The position numbers were made by a program, and so were the translations under genes. From the NCBI GenBank assembly GCA_014379345.1, contig JACMLY010000105.1, forward strand, positions 62,001 to 126,000: a stretch of 64,000 bases of DNA. Reading direction: 5' to 3'. This DNA comes from Chitinophagaceae bacterium (GTDB taxonomy: Bacteria; Bacteroidota; Bacteroidia; Chitinophagales; Chitinophagaceae). Within the stretch, counting starts at the first letter, position 1. Each line of letters begins with the position of its first letter. Shown one piece after another: positions 9,402 through 18,871 of this stretch. The notes beneath the pieces were generated by a model. That model saw only the letters and a list, made by a program, of their open reading frames with translations, was not told the origin of the DNA and did no database searches.

Positions 9402-10265
9402 ATGAAAAAGATCCTCATTTATATATTACTCATTGCGCTTTCGTTCAGTTGCAAAAAAGCCTACTTCCAAAATGATTTCGATAATTTCTCTATCGGCTCC
9501 TACCTGAAACTGGAAAGAGCGGATAAAACAACACTCGACTATAATAAAATTGCAACCGAATCTGTAACAATAACGGTTACACCCATTGGCTCAGAGGTAG
9601 AGAAGATCAATATTTTTGCTGTGCTCGGCGGCGAGAACCTGGACAAGTCAAAATGGAAACCGGTAAAGTCCATTCCTGCTGCGGGTTCTCCGCTCACACT
9701 TACGGTAACCGCACAGGAACTTGCTACCGCTTTTGGTATACAACCCGCAGGCTTAAGTCCGGGGAACCAATACACGTTCTATAATCAGAATGTAACAAAA
9801 GACGGAAGAATTTTTGATGTATCTAACAGCGAGGATGACCTTGAAGGACAACCTGGCTACCAGGCCGCGTTCCGTTGGCAGGCTATCATTTTCTGCTCTT
9901 TTGATCCAGCAAGCACTAACAATATCGTTTATGAGGTGGTAAATGATGGTTGGGGAGATTTTGCTGTTGGCGATCTGATTACCGTCAAAAACGGACCTTC
10001 AGCCAATCAAATCACTTTACAAGGGGTCTATGCAACAGCAATTAATCATAAAGATATTGTAGTAGATATTGTACCCGCGAACGGAGCAGCAACTGTTATA
10101 AGGCAGGCCTACGGAACCTATACAGGCGATGCGCCCCGTGTATTCAATGCCGACGGTACAGGATTTATTTTTTCCTGTGCGGGTGTCATTAATCTGAATC
10201 TAAGGCAAACTGATGCCACGGGTGGCACCTACGGCACTTTTAATCTGAATCTTAAAAAGAAATAG
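9402..10265 (+). CDS. Surface lipoprotein, third gene of the susCD operon
   Basis: 287 residues. The lipobox is clear (MKKILIYILLIALSFSCKK, Cys17). The mature protein is mostly beta, with an N-terminal part rich in Thr and Val (SVTITVTPIG, LTLTVTAQELATAF) like an immunoglobulin-type or SusE-like accessory domain, and a C-terminal half rich in Gly, Asn and Asp. Proteins in this position downstream of SusD often extend substrate binding at the surface. That role is inferred from position only, as I recognise no named family. A strong hairpin follows at 10305-10347, ending the operon. Confidence 0.8.
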   Translation: MKKILIYILLIALSFSCKKAYFQNDFDNFSIGSYLKLERADKTTLDYNKIATESVTITVTPIGSEVEKINIFAVLGGENLDKSKWKPVKSIPAAGSPLTLTVTAQELATAFGIQPAGLSPGNQYTFYNQNVTKDGRIFDVSNSEDDLEGQPGYQAAFRWQAIIFCSFDPASTNNIVYEVVNDGWGDFAVGDLITVKNGPSANQITLQGVYATAINHKDIVVDIVPANGAATVIRQAYGTYTGDAPRVFNADGTGFIFSCAGVINLNLRQTDATGGTYGTFNLNLKKK

Positions 10266-10304
10266 CGCCGGCTTATAAGTCAGGCCTGACGCATCTTTTT
10301 ACCA

Positions 10305-10347
10305 TTTAAAACATAAAGTGGGCCAAGAGGCCACTTTATGTTTTAAA
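10305..10347 (+). terminator. Strong bidirectional-looking hairpin terminator of the susCD operon
   Basis: A 19-base arm, TTTAAAACATAAAGTGGGCC-like, pairs with its inverted copy at 10329-10347 (GGCCACTTTATGTTTTAAA) with a single bulged G and a loop of about five bases (AAGAG region). The stem is flanked by A runs on the left and T/A runs on the right. It lies 40 bases after the stop of the third operon gene. It also overlaps the longest possible start (10318) of the next gene, which decides that gene's true start. Confidence 0.85.
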
Positions 10348-10365
10348 ATCAAAAATTATAATAAT

Positions 10366-11094
10366 GTGAAGCCGACATGGATAAAATACAGCGTGTTCTT
10401 TTTATTGATTGCTGAAGCGAGCGCTCAATTGAGAATTGAACAGGCACCATTGTCTCCAATCAAAAGCAATACTGGATTTTTTGTCTATGGTTCCGACAAT
10501 CTCAACAAAGAGATACCCTTTTCGAAAATAAATGGTTCGCCATTCTGGAATGCGGATTTTGTGAAGGCAACAATGTTCCTTACTAATGACGAGGTTTATG
10601 GACCCTGCCCAATCAAGTTGAATATAGCAACCAATGAAATCAATTTTCTAAATAAAAACGGCGAAGAATTTACTGCACAACCCGGACTCATAAAAAAAAT
10701 AATTTTTCGAAAACCGGATGGTTCGAAAAATATTCTGGCTGTATTCAGAAATAATTTTGATATTATAAACATCCAGCCAAAATTCAAGGATCGCTATGTA
10801 CAGGAATTAAACGAGGGAATTATACAACTGCTAAAGATCTCAACAAAAACATTGAAGATTGGAGATTCGCTTTTCGGTACCCAGAAAATATATTCTTTTT
10901 ATCTTGAAGAAAATTATTTCATCAAACAAACTCACCGAATTCATTCTTTAAAAAAATTGAACAAAAACCAAATCCTTGCATTCATTCCATTGACGAAGGA
11001 GGCAAAAAATTGGCTGGATAGGAACAAGATCAATTTTTCTGCTGAAAAAGATGTCCTCCGTTTTCTTGAATATCTCAATACAAAACTCCAATAG
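10366..11094 (+). CDS. Secreted protein of unknown function
   Basis: 242 residues from a GTG at 10366. The longer frame from the ATG at 10318 would begin inside the terminator hairpin, whereas the GTG opens straight onto a signal peptide (KPTWIKYSVFFLLIAEASAQ). An overlapping ATG at 10364 reads ATGTGA and stops at once, so it cannot serve. The mature protein has a beta-rich first half (SKINGSPFWNADFVKATMFL) and a lysine-rich C-terminal half. It resembles the many uncharacterised Bacteroidota secreted proteins; no domain is recognised. It is separated from the susCD operon by the hairpin and probably has its own promoter or arises from read-through. Confidence 0.7.
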   Translation: MKPTWIKYSVFFLLIAEASAQLRIEQAPLSPIKSNTGFFVYGSDNLNKEIPFSKINGSPFWNADFVKATMFLTNDEVYGPCPIKLNIATNEINFLNKNGEEFTAQPGLIKKIIFRKPDGSKNILAVFRNNFDIINIQPKFKDRYVQELNEGIIQLLKISTKTLKIGDSLFGTQKIYSFYLEENYFIKQTHRIHSLKKLNKNQILAFIPLTKEAKNWLDRNKINFSAEKDVLRFLEYLNTKLQ

Positions 11095-11285
11095 TTTTCT
11101 TGGGCGGCATTAACCTGACCAAGATCTTGAAGAGATACAAAATTTAATCTTTTCATAATATGAGCCCCTGCAAAAGGCAACATGATTATATTTTCTACAA
11201 ATTCTAACAGCCTTTTTTACCATTGATGTAGTTTAATTTTTAATTTCTTTAAAATAAGGTAACTTATTTTACTAAAACCACTATT

Positions 11286-12251
11286 ATGAAATATCTATAC
11301 CTAAGCGGTCTCTGCATTATTTTAAGTTGTGTTGTGAACGCACAGCTTCGTATTACTCCCCAATTTGGAATCGAAAATTCTAAAACATCTTTAAGCTACA
11401 ACAACTCGTCAGACTTTTCTCCGCTAGGTGTCAATCTGTCCCCACATGCCAGTGTTCGTTTCGATTACACATTCAAAAAATTGCATGGTCCTTTCGTTGG
11501 TCTTGCAACATCACGTTCGGCAGTGAATTACTCATTTACAGATCCTGAAACAGGAAAAACCAATTACACTGCATCCCGCAATAATAAACAGCTCAGATTG
11601 GAAGGGGGATACCAGCTCAGCACAAAGCCTATTTATTTTAATAAGGCCGGTGCAAAAAATAAAGCCTCTAATATTTCAACAGAAAAAAGCTCTGCCAAAA
11701 AAAGCTGTCGTGATTTTTATACAAGAAGTCATTGCGGAAGCAAATCATATAAAACTTCCGAAGCAACATCAAACGGAAAAGGGTCTTGGGTCAGCATTCA
11801 GCCATCGGCAGGAATGGCATACATTCCCACCGCCTCGGCTGCGGAAATAGAAACAAAAAGCCAGGGGAATATTAATACATATGAGTACAGTGCCGGAAAC
11901 TGGAAAACTGCATTTATTGCCGGTGCAGGTTTTGTGTTCGGTAAAAATGACCAGCAGAAATTGGTAGTAAGCGTTAATTACCTGAGAGGAATTGGTAACC
12001 TGCAGGAAAAAAGCCTCACCACCACAACCGATGCCAAAGCCAGCACCACCTATATTTCTTCCAACGCATCGCAGTGGAACCTGAGAGTAGGCATACCAAT
12101 TAGTTTTGCCAAAAACAAAAAACAAGCGGCCCCAAAAGAAGTCATTATGATACGGGAGCGGAGAGTTATACAGGAGAAAAAAGAAAACACTCAGCCAAAA
12201 ACCGAAAAAAAATGCGGTAGTTCGATGTACAGATGCAGAAAAGCGGCTTAG
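11286..12251 (+). CDS. Outer membrane beta-barrel-like protein
   Basis: 321 residues. The signal peptide MKYLYLSGLCIILSCVVNAQ is followed by LRITPQFGIENSKTSL and alternating hydrophobic strands (ASVRFDYTFKKLHGPFVGLA, QLRLEGGYQLS, LVVSVNYLRGIG, QWNLRVGIPISFA) typical of small porin-like barrels. An insertion near residues 120-160 is rich in Ser, Lys and Cys. The last 45 residues after the barrel are strongly charged (VIMIRERRVIQEKKENTQPK) and end in a Cys-containing tail, which is unusual for a barrel because the C-terminal strand is normally last. Function is unknown. Confidence 0.7.
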   Translation: MKYLYLSGLCIILSCVVNAQLRITPQFGIENSKTSLSYNNSSDFSPLGVNLSPHASVRFDYTFKKLHGPFVGLATSRSAVNYSFTDPETGKTNYTASRNNKQLRLEGGYQLSTKPIYFNKAGAKNKASNISTEKSSAKKSCRDFYTRSHCGSKSYKTSEATSNGKGSWVSIQPSAGMAYIPTASAAEIETKSQGNINTYEYSAGNWKTAFIAGAGFVFGKNDQQKLVVSVNYLRGIGNLQEKSLTTTTDAKASTTYISSNASQWNLRVGIPISFAKNKKQAAPKEVIMIRERRVIQEKKENTQPKTEKKCGSSMYRCRKAA

Positions 12252-12281
12252 TAAATGAACGGTGTTAGAAAATAATTTCTC

Positions 12282-12400
12282 CTATGTTCCTACTATGTTT
12301 CTATGATCCTATGTGGTAAATTGACATTATTAGATCATCTTCAAAACTGTGCAGGATTTTTTTTACCACATAGGATCATAGAAACATAGAAGGAACATAG
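12282..12400. repeat. Long inverted repeat, 39-bp arms, between convergent genes
   Basis: The left arm 12282-12320 and right arm 12362-12400 are inverted copies matching at 38 of 39 positions, with a 41-base spacer. The arms are made of repeated short words: CTATGTT, CTATGTT, CTATGAT, CTATGTG. It fills most of the 318-base gap between the barrel protein gene and the convergent TonB-receptor-like gene and could terminate both. The rest of the gap holds nothing recognisable. Confidence 0.9.
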
Positions 12401-12569
12401 AATTTTGCCAAAGTTGCAGAAAATTCATGGTGTTATTTTTGAAACTTTTGATAAGGCCGGTAAGGGTTCACGAAGAACATGAAGACATTTTAAGGCGCTC
12501 GGTGCTTTTATTTCTTTTTGTATCTATCATCATACCTTGTACGCCTTAAACATCACCACTCACCACTCA

Positions 12570-15014
12570 CTAATTCACCCTCCCTCTCTCCTCTTCAGAG
12601 CCTGTTGAACGGTTTCTTTTTTCTTTTAATTTATCATTACCAAAACTTCTTGTGTAAGTTAGCTTATATGTTCTTTGGATGAATTTAAAATAAGATCTTG
12701 TATCCAGGTTCTGTTCCGGAATATAGGATGCTGTTTCCAGTTTAAAGGAATTAAGAATATCATCAACACCAAATCTAATTTTTCCCTTTCCAATCTTCTT
12801 TTGAAGGCCTGCATTCAACATCCCGTATGCATTGAGTTTCGCCGTACCGAACATTGCGGCTGTCTGATAAAAACCCGACAATTCAACATCTATACCACCC
12901 GGAAATGTAAAACTTTGGGAAGCATTGATCCTGATCGTTTTTTGGTCGATACTAAACGCTTTATTACTGTAGGAACTATTAACCTGTTGCCAGATAGTGA
13001 TTATATTATTTTGCATGCTCCACCATGAAGTAACAGTAAAAGGAATAGAAAATGTGGCTGAAAATGTTTTCATGTTTCCAAGATTCTCCGCTGCAAATGT
13101 TTGTTTATTTGTTGCTGGATCAACTTTTGTCTGGAAGCGGGCAATGGCATCTTTGTTATAACTATACGATAGAGAGAGCAGGTATCTCTTATAAGTATAA
13201 TCCGCTGTCACCGCGTCGGCAATGGATGGTTTTAATGCCGGGTTGCCTGAAAAAAAAGTGTTTGGATCGATAAAAAGGACAAAAGGCGCCATATCATTAA
13301 ATGTGGGCCGGGTTATCCTCCGGCTGTATGAAAAGCCTACGGAATGATTTTTATTCAATTTATGTGAAACAAATAAACTGGGAAACAATTTTCCAAACCG
13401 GCGGTCGACGATGTCTTTTGTTTTAGTAGTTCCCAGGTTAGAACTTGTGTATTCGTATCGCAGTCCGGCCTTGACTTCGGTTTTGCTTCCGGGATTGATA
13501 TTAAAAGATGAATAGGCAGCACCAATTTCTTCATTCAAAATGTACGCTGCCGAGAGATCAGGATCTTTGATCCATTCATCCTGCACCCGTTTTTCGATCA
13601 ATACATTATTTCTGAAACGCGAAGAAGAGGCTTTTGTGCCGGCCTCCATCCTGATTTTTTTGCCAATTTTTTTTGAATAGTCAACGGTACCGACCCAGAT
13701 ATGAATGGGCGTGATCTTGCCGCTTCTGGTCTGTTCGTTGAATAGGGGTATACCCTGTTTATCAAAAAAAGAATTAAGATAATTTACAGGATTGTTATCA
13801 TGATAATACAGGTAATCGATATTGGCAGATAATTTCTCGTCCGCGTTAAAAGTATGCTGTGCATTGATATTGGCCATGTAGTGCGTCCACTGATTGATTT
13901 CATCGTTGATGATCCGCATGGAAGTATCTGGCATTCCATTTAGCCTGATTGAATTATTATTGACCGCATCCATCGACCATTTGTTATCGTACATGCTTAC
14001 CAGCCCACCCAAAATTGTTTTTTTATTTAACTGATAATCGAACCCCAACCTGGCAAGATGGTTTCTTTGCTTTGTATCCCGATTGCTGCCCGAGACATTC
14101 TCTACGAGTTTTCCGTGCAGGTCAACACGGCGAAAAAAACCGAAGAACTGGTCCATTGTTTCCAGGGAGAAAGAATAATCTCCGTACAGATTGAATTTAT
14201 TTTTCCGGTAATTAAAATGGGTGCCTGATGAAGAACGCTCGCCTTTGCCATATCCAAGAGTAAGTGACACCGATCCGTTCATACCCATATCCGGATTATT
14301 TATCAATACAATATTTATGAACCCTGCATTTCCTTCTGCATCAAAATTTGCAGGCGGCGTTGTGATCAGTTCAATTTTTTCAATATTAGCGGAATTTATT
14401 CCCGCCAGTAATTGCACAACGGCATCAATAGGCATATAATTTATTTTTCCATTGATCATAACGACCACTCCATCCTTGCCACCCATTGAAATTGTACTAT
14501 TCTGCCGGTTTACCACCACCCCCGGTGATCTTTCCAGTACATCAAGTGCGGTTGTTCCGGCTGACGTGATACTGGATTTTACATTGATGACGGTTCGATC
14601 GACCTTTTGTTCAAAGAGAGGTTTTTTTGCCTTTACGATAACTTCATTCAGTTGTTGCAACTTTACCTGAAGAATGATTATTCCTATATTGATATCATCC
14701 TCGGCACTCACTACACTGAATACAGGAGAATATTTCTGTTCGAACCCGATTGCAGTTAGTTTAATGGCGTAATCACCAATAGCAACATTGTTAAAAACGT
14801 ATATCCCTACCTCATTGGCCATCGTATTTATTAAACCGGAAGAATCGCCTGCGTTCAACAATACAATATTCGCATTGCTGACCGGTTTTTCATTTGCGTC
14901 GCGGACAATACCACGAATTTGCACCTGGGCATGAAGTTCGTCTGTATTTCCCGCCAGCAGGAAAACAACTATAAATGTGTTTATAGCAATACATTTCGCC
15001 AGCTGCTTTGCCAT
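12570..15014 (-). CDS. TonB-dependent-receptor-like outer membrane barrel (no SusD partner)
   Basis: 814 residues from the ATG at 15014, chosen because it opens a signal peptide ([20 protein letters not shown], cleavage after ELHAQ). The frame is open to 15245, but that extension would be translated partly from a heptamer repeat. A carboxypeptidase-regulatory-like domain ([20 protein letters not shown]) leads to a plug ([64 protein letters not shown]) and a barrel of the outer-membrane-barrel-3 type, with [20 protein letters not shown] and a C-terminal KLTYTRSFG. This family differs from SusC and lacks SusD. The substrate is unknown; some relatives take up peptides or siderophores. Confidence 0.88.
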   Translation of the reverse strand: MAKQLAKCIAINTFIVVFLLAGNTDELHAQVQIRGIVRDANEKPVSNANIVLLNAGDSSGLINTMANEVGIYVFNNVAIGDYAIKLTAIGFEQKYSPVFSVVSAEDDINIGIIILQVKLQQLNEVIVKAKKPLFEQKVDRTVINVKSSITSAGTTALDVLERSPGVVVNRQNSTISMGGKDGVVVMINGKINYMPIDAVVQLLAGINSANIEKIELITTPPANFDAEGNAGFINIVLINNPDMGMNGSVSLTLGYGKGERSSSGTHFNYRKNKFNLYGDYSFSLETMDQFFGFFRRVDLHGKLVENVSGSNRDTKQRNHLARLGFDYQLNKKTILGGLVSMYDNKWSMDAVNNNSIRLNGMPDTSMRIINDEINQWTHYMANINAQHTFNADEKLSANIDYLYYHDNNPVNYLNSFFDKQGIPLFNEQTRSGKITPIHIWVGTVDYSKKIGKKIRMEAGTKASSSRFRNNVLIEKRVQDEWIKDPDLSAAYILNEEIGAAYSSFNINPGSKTEVKAGLRYEYTSSNLGTTKTKDIVDRRFGKLFPSLFVSHKLNKNHSVGFSYSRRITRPTFNDMAPFVLFIDPNTFFSGNPALKPSIADAVTADYTYKRYLLSLSYSYNKDAIARFQTKVDPATNKQTFAAENLGNMKTFSATFSIPFTVTSWWSMQNNIITIWQQVNSSYSNKAFSIDQKTIRINASQSFTFPGGIDVELSGFYQTAAMFGTAKLNAYGMLNAGLQKKIGKGKIRFGVDDILNSFKLETASYIPEQNLDTRSYFKFIQRTYKLTYTRSFGNDKLKEKRNRSTGSEEERGRVN

Positions 15015-15191
15015 CAGAAACCGGCTGGCCCTTTTTTGAAGGTTTAACCTCCGGGCTATAATAAATAATATTTTTGAAGAACGAAATGTAAGGGGTAACA
15101 TGGTCAGGTATTTTGAAGTGCAAAAAAAAGCCCTCGCGATGTTTTTAAATCCTACCAAACCCGGGAAAGACATCCCCATAACAGGGGGTTG

Positions 15192-15401
15192 TGCTGGATA
15201 CTGGATGCTGGATACTGGATACTGGATACTGGATATTAGATACACTGGAGATGATTTTAAATGATTTTAGTATAAAATGTATTGTATCCATTATCTAGTA
15301 TCTTGTATCTAGTATCTCGTATCTCGTATCTAGTATCTAGTATCTAGTATCTAGTATCTAGTATCTAGTATCTTGTATCTAGTATCTTGTATCCAGCATC
15401 T
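15192..15401. repeat. Heptamer-built inverted repeat in a divergent promoter region
   Basis: The left part (15192-15245) repeats GGATACT several times. The right part (15284-15401) repeats TAGTATC, with TTGTATC and TCGTATC variants, at least fourteen times. The two halves are inverted complements (CTGGATAC against GTATCCAG and GTATCTAG). The element occupies the space between the starts of the barrel gene (15014, leftward) and the FGE-fold gene (15458, rightward). Apart from the element, the 443-base gap shows no gene. Confidence 0.9.
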
Positions 15402-15457
15402 TTTTGATAAACGGCTTCATTGTGCGTAAAGAATCGGGTACATTCGGAAAAAAAGAT

Positions 15458-16909
15458 ATGCGATATCTGTTAGCAACTGTCACAATTGTTCTTTGCCTGT
15501 TTTGCCCGTCGATTGTGAAAGCTTCTGATCTTTCTATTGAAGGCGTTGAATGGATACGTGATAATGCATACAATCATTATAAAGTGAAATTCACATTGTC
15601 GTGGAACAATAGCTGGAATAATACACGCAATCATGATGCGGCCTGGATCTTTATTAAGTATGCTTCTCCTTCTTACCGGCAGGCAGGTTACAGGCATGCG
15701 AAACTGAGGGGTAAGGGCCATCAGTTATTGTACAATCATATCGGCAAATCTCCTTCTCCGTCATTTGAGGTGCCTGAAGACGGCATAGGAATTTTTATTT
15801 ATCCTTCCTCTGCCTATCGCGGCAACCTGCGGTGGACAATTGAACTTGCATTGGATACAGCTGTTTTAAGTGATATGAACTTTAATCCGAACGAACGGCT
15901 GATCGATGTGTATGGCATTGAAATGGTCCATATTCCGGAAGGTGCTTTCACGTTAGGAGATCCGGACACGGCCGCTTACCGCAACTACACTTTGTACCGT
16001 TCGGATGGAGGCGGGAAACCGGCCGGGTTGTGGACCATCGCCTCCGAGCAGGAACCGATACACATCGGGGCAGGCGTGAATAAAATGTTTTATTACTCAC
16101 AGCAAGCCATTTACCAGGGAGACCAAAAGGGAATTATTCCTGCCATTTTCCCGAAGGGCTACCAGGCATTTTATATTATGAAATATGAAACCAGCCAGGG
16201 AGAGTACGCTGATTTTCTAAATTCAATTTCAAATGGCGCTACTCATATCAGGGCGAATTATGGCGGCAAGGGGTATGACCAGAACCGGGGAACAATTAGA
16301 ATGGAAAATGAGAAATACATTGCCGGCTCACCGACTCGCCCCTGTAATTATTTTAGTTGGGATGACGCCTGCGCTTATGCAGATTGGGCCGGGCTTCGAC
16401 CGCTTACCGAACTTGAATTTGAAAAAGCATGTCGTGGAAATTCTACACCTATTCTGCATGAATACCCCTGGAATAGCAACAACAAAAACAAGCTCATGCG
16501 TACAATAAACGCTAAGGGCGACCTTGTATGGCTGAACGGTCTCACAGAAGCTGAACTCACAGATACCAGCAGGGATCAATTCGGTGCATCCTATTATTGG
16601 GTAATGGACCTTGCAGGAAGTCTTTGGGAAAGATGCATCACCGTTGGAGATTCTACGGGCCGCGATTTTAAAGGAACGCATGGAGATGGAGTGCTGGCGA
16701 ATTACGGCTTCGCAAGCAACAGCGACTGGCCGAAAGGAAGCACAGAAACTGCAGGTTTCGGCTTTCGCGGGGGAGGCTACTATGAAGATCGTATGCAATA
16801 TGGAAGCTTCAATCCGCATAGCCCGATCGCTTACAGGAATTTTGGTGCATGGCCCGGCGGCGCACGTTCCCTTGCATACGGCAGCAGGTTTGTAAGAACG
16901 AGTAAATAA
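15458..16909 (+). CDS. Secreted FGE-fold (sulfatase-modifying-factor domain) protein, probably not an FGE enzyme
   Basis: 483 residues from the ATG at 15458, which begins the signal peptide MRYLLATVTIVLCLFCPSIVKA; the upstream ATG at 15404 adds 18 residues that start inside the repeat. Residues about 23-150 form a beta-rich N-terminal domain. A formylglycine-generating-enzyme-type domain follows: MVHIPEGAFTLGD, YEISQ-like MKYETSQGEYADFLN, NYFSWDDACAYADWAGLRPL, ELEFEKACRG, DLAGSLWE and FRGGG. The paired C-terminal Cys of true FGE are absent; the end reads ARSLAYGSRFVRTSK. This argues for a structural or carbohydrate-binding role, as in GldK/GldJ relatives, rather than formylglycine formation. 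No sulfatase is nearby. Confidence 0.82.
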   Translation: MRYLLATVTIVLCLFCPSIVKASDLSIEGVEWIRDNAYNHYKVKFTLSWNNSWNNTRNHDAAWIFIKYASPSYRQAGYRHAKLRGKGHQLLYNHIGKSPSPSFEVPEDGIGIFIYPSSAYRGNLRWTIELALDTAVLSDMNFNPNERLIDVYGIEMVHIPEGAFTLGDPDTAAYRNYTLYRSDGGGKPAGLWTIASEQEPIHIGAGVNKMFYYSQQAIYQGDQKGIIPAIFPKGYQAFYIMKYETSQGEYADFLNSISNGATHIRANYGGKGYDQNRGTIRMENEKYIAGSPTRPCNYFSWDDACAYADWAGLRPLTELEFEKACRGNSTPILHEYPWNSNNKNKLMRTINAKGDLVWLNGLTEAELTDTSRDQFGASYYWVMDLAGSLWERCITVGDSTGRDFKGTHGDGVLANYGFASNSDWPKGSTETAGFGFRGGGYYEDRMQYGSFNPHSPIAYRNFGAWPGGARSLAYGSRFVRTSK

Positions 16910-16972
16910 ATTCATGCCCTGACGACCGAAATCTATAAGGTCTGTAGCAGGTTTTCACATTTTTAAATTTCC

Positions 16973-18070
16973 TTACAGGACCTTATCGGTTTTAAGATCA
17001 TTCGGTAATTCAGCAATAATTTCTCTATGTACACCTGGAACCTGAATTACCAGATCTTCGCCATAGGCACTGGCGGGGGTCTGGTAGCCTGCCAGGAAAT
17101 TTCCCTGTAATATTTTTTGTGTAATGAGTAAGGAACTGTGAGTGGTTAAAGTATATCCATCCGGCCCGCTCAATCTTGCAGAAGCCGTTTTGCCTTGTGC
17201 ATTGGTAGCTTGTCCCCATACGAAACTCTTTGCTTTACTACGCATTTCATCTGTCGGACCTGGTAGGCGGGCATCGATCTTCTTTTTAATAATATTACGT
17301 ACAGCCGCTGTGCGCAGAAACCAGTTAAACAAGGGTTGCAATTGCAGTATCCGGTAAATCCATGGCGAAACCCCGGCATATGTTTCAATATCTGGAATAC
17401 CGGTCGTAAAGTAAGCTGTTGAAACATCCCCCCAGGGTATGTTCATTACAAATAACTTCTTCCCGCCAAAATCAACCCAAAATCCTTTTTGTCCTAATGG
17501 AGCGTAGATGATCTTTCCATTCTTTCTGATATTTCCTCCTTCTCCTAATTTATTCACCATCGTACTCGCAGTTCCGTGAGATAAACCGCCGCCTATTGCA
17601 GCAAAAGCCAGTTTTAAACTGACTGCATCGGGTAATAATTTTTTCAACGATAAAGCAATACAATCTGTGGGCACCACATCAAAGCCGGCGCCGGGTAAAA
17701 CCATGATCTCTGCCGTCTTAGCCGCTGCATCATACTGTTTAAGCATTTCAAAAACGGCAATATCACCGTTGATATCCAGGTAATGTGTATTGGTTTGCAG
17801 ACATGCATCAACCATTTGTTTGGCAGTATTCTGAAAGGGTCCGGCTGCGTGTAACACTACCTGTACTTCTTTCAATACCGTTTGCAGGGATTGCGTATCA
17901 TTCAGATCAACCGTTTTATAAGGCATGCGGAGTTGGTGGGATAATAATTCCAATGGCTCTTTTCTTCTCCCTGCAAGTACAGGCTCCAACCCATATTCGT
18001 GTGCATACCTGGCAATGAGCTGCCCGGTATAACCATTTGCACCATACAATAAAAAACGATTGTGTTGCAT
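16973..18070 (-). CDS. Saccharopine-dehydrogenase-like NAD(P)-binding oxidoreductase
   Basis: 365 residues. The N-terminus RFLLYGANGYTGQLIARYA is a Rossmann dinucleotide-binding loop, followed by LAGRRKEPLELL (Arg-rich, favouring NADP), VVLHAAGPFQNTAKQMVDAC and the saccharopine-dehydrogenase-like signature THYLDINGD and VLPGAGFDVVPTD. This places it in the NADP-binding family that includes trans-acting enoyl reductases and human SCCPDH. The real substrate cannot be told; it is not a lysine-pathway enzyme by context. It is convergent with the FGE-fold gene. A weak hairpin (ATAAGGTCTGTA at 16934 with its inverse at 16974-16986) overlaps its stop codon. Confidence 0.85.
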   Translation of the reverse strand: MQHNRFLLYGANGYTGQLIARYAHEYGLEPVLAGRRKEPLELLSHQLRMPYKTVDLNDTQSLQTVLKEVQVVLHAAGPFQNTAKQMVDACLQTNTHYLDINGDIAVFEMLKQYDAAAKTAEIMVLPGAGFDVVPTDCIALSLKKLLPDAVSLKLAFAAIGGGLSHGTASTMVNKLGEGGNIRKNGKIIYAPLGQKGFWVDFGGKKLFVMNIPWGDVSTAYFTTGIPDIETYAGVSPWIYRILQLQPLFNWFLRTAAVRNIIKKKIDARLPGPTDEMRSKAKSFVWGQATNAQGKTASARLSGPDGYTLTTHSSLLITQKILQGNFLAGYQTPASAYGEDLVIQVPGVHREIIAELPNDLKTDKVL

Positions 18071-18243
18071 CAGGAAAATTACGAAAGAACGACGGTTGTA
18101 TCTTTAAACTTTTAGCCGCCACGCCGTGCCTTGCCGGCGGGCATAATTATTTAGGTAAGATTTTCTTGCAACGGATCGGTTTTACCAACCGAAGTACAAG
18201 GTTGTAACCATCTTATTTAATTACAATTTTTCAAACATTTATT

Positions 18244-18834
18244 ATGGCAAAATCTTCAGCAAAAAAGGCTGTTTCACAAATATCTTCCGGAAAGATCAAA
18301 TCAGCCGTTACGAAGAAGGATGAGTCACCATTTACAACCGATGCCAATTTATCCCTGCAGGATCTATTCATTGGCGAATTAAGGGATACATACTGGGCGG
18401 AAAAGCACCTGGTAAATGCGATCCCAAAGATGGTTGATGCAGCTGGCGCAGATAATTTGAAAGAAGCACTGGCTGATCATCTTGAAGTAACAAAGACTCA
18501 TGTATCCCGGCTTGAGAAAATATTTCAACTATTAGGGGAAAAAACGATCGCGAAAAAATGTGATGCAATGGAAGGTCTTACCATGAGTGGGGAGCATGTT
18601 ATTGAAAATACAATCACAGATACGGAAATCCGGGATATAGGAATTATCATGTCGGCCCTTAAGGTAGAAAATTTTGAAATCACTACCTACAAAGGAATGA
18701 TACAGGTTGCTCATTCTTTGGGCAAGGAGGATGTGGCCGACCTTCTGCAGCAAAATCATGATGAAGAAATAGAGGCCAGTAACATATTAACCGAAATGTC
18801 TCAATCAATCACTGAAAATCAGCCTGCACAATAG
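18244..18834 (+). CDS. DUF892 (YciF-type) ferritin-like protein
   Basis: 196 residues. A basic, low-complexity N-terminal tail (MAKSSAKKAVSQISSGK, about 35 residues) precedes a four-helix DUF892 domain. The domain starts LSLQDLFIGELRDTYWAEKH and has carboxylate and His ligands in LADHLEVTKTHVSRLEKIF, ISDI-like AL KVENFEITTYKG and NHDEEIEA. Family members are stress-induced di-iron proteins often encoded next to catalases. The catalase gene starts 37 bases downstream on the same strand, which supports a shared oxidative-stress operon. The lysine-rich tail might bind DNA or RNA; that is inference. Confidence 0.88.
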   Translation: MAKSSAKKAVSQISSGKIKSAVTKKDESPFTTDANLSLQDLFIGELRDTYWAEKHLVNAIPKMVDAAGADNLKEALADHLEVTKTHVSRLEKIFQLLGEKTIAKKCDAMEGLTMSGEHVIENTITDTEIRDIGIIMSALKVENFEITTYKGMIQVAHSLGKEDVADLLQQNHDEEIEASNILTEMSQSITENQPAQ

Positions 18835-18871
18835 TAAGCACTTCATTTTAAAACTTTTAATAACGATTACT

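Noticed and set aside
15015..15245. N-terminal extension of the barrel gene up to 15245
   Set aside because: The extension is partly repeat DNA and would bury the signal peptide that starts at 15014.
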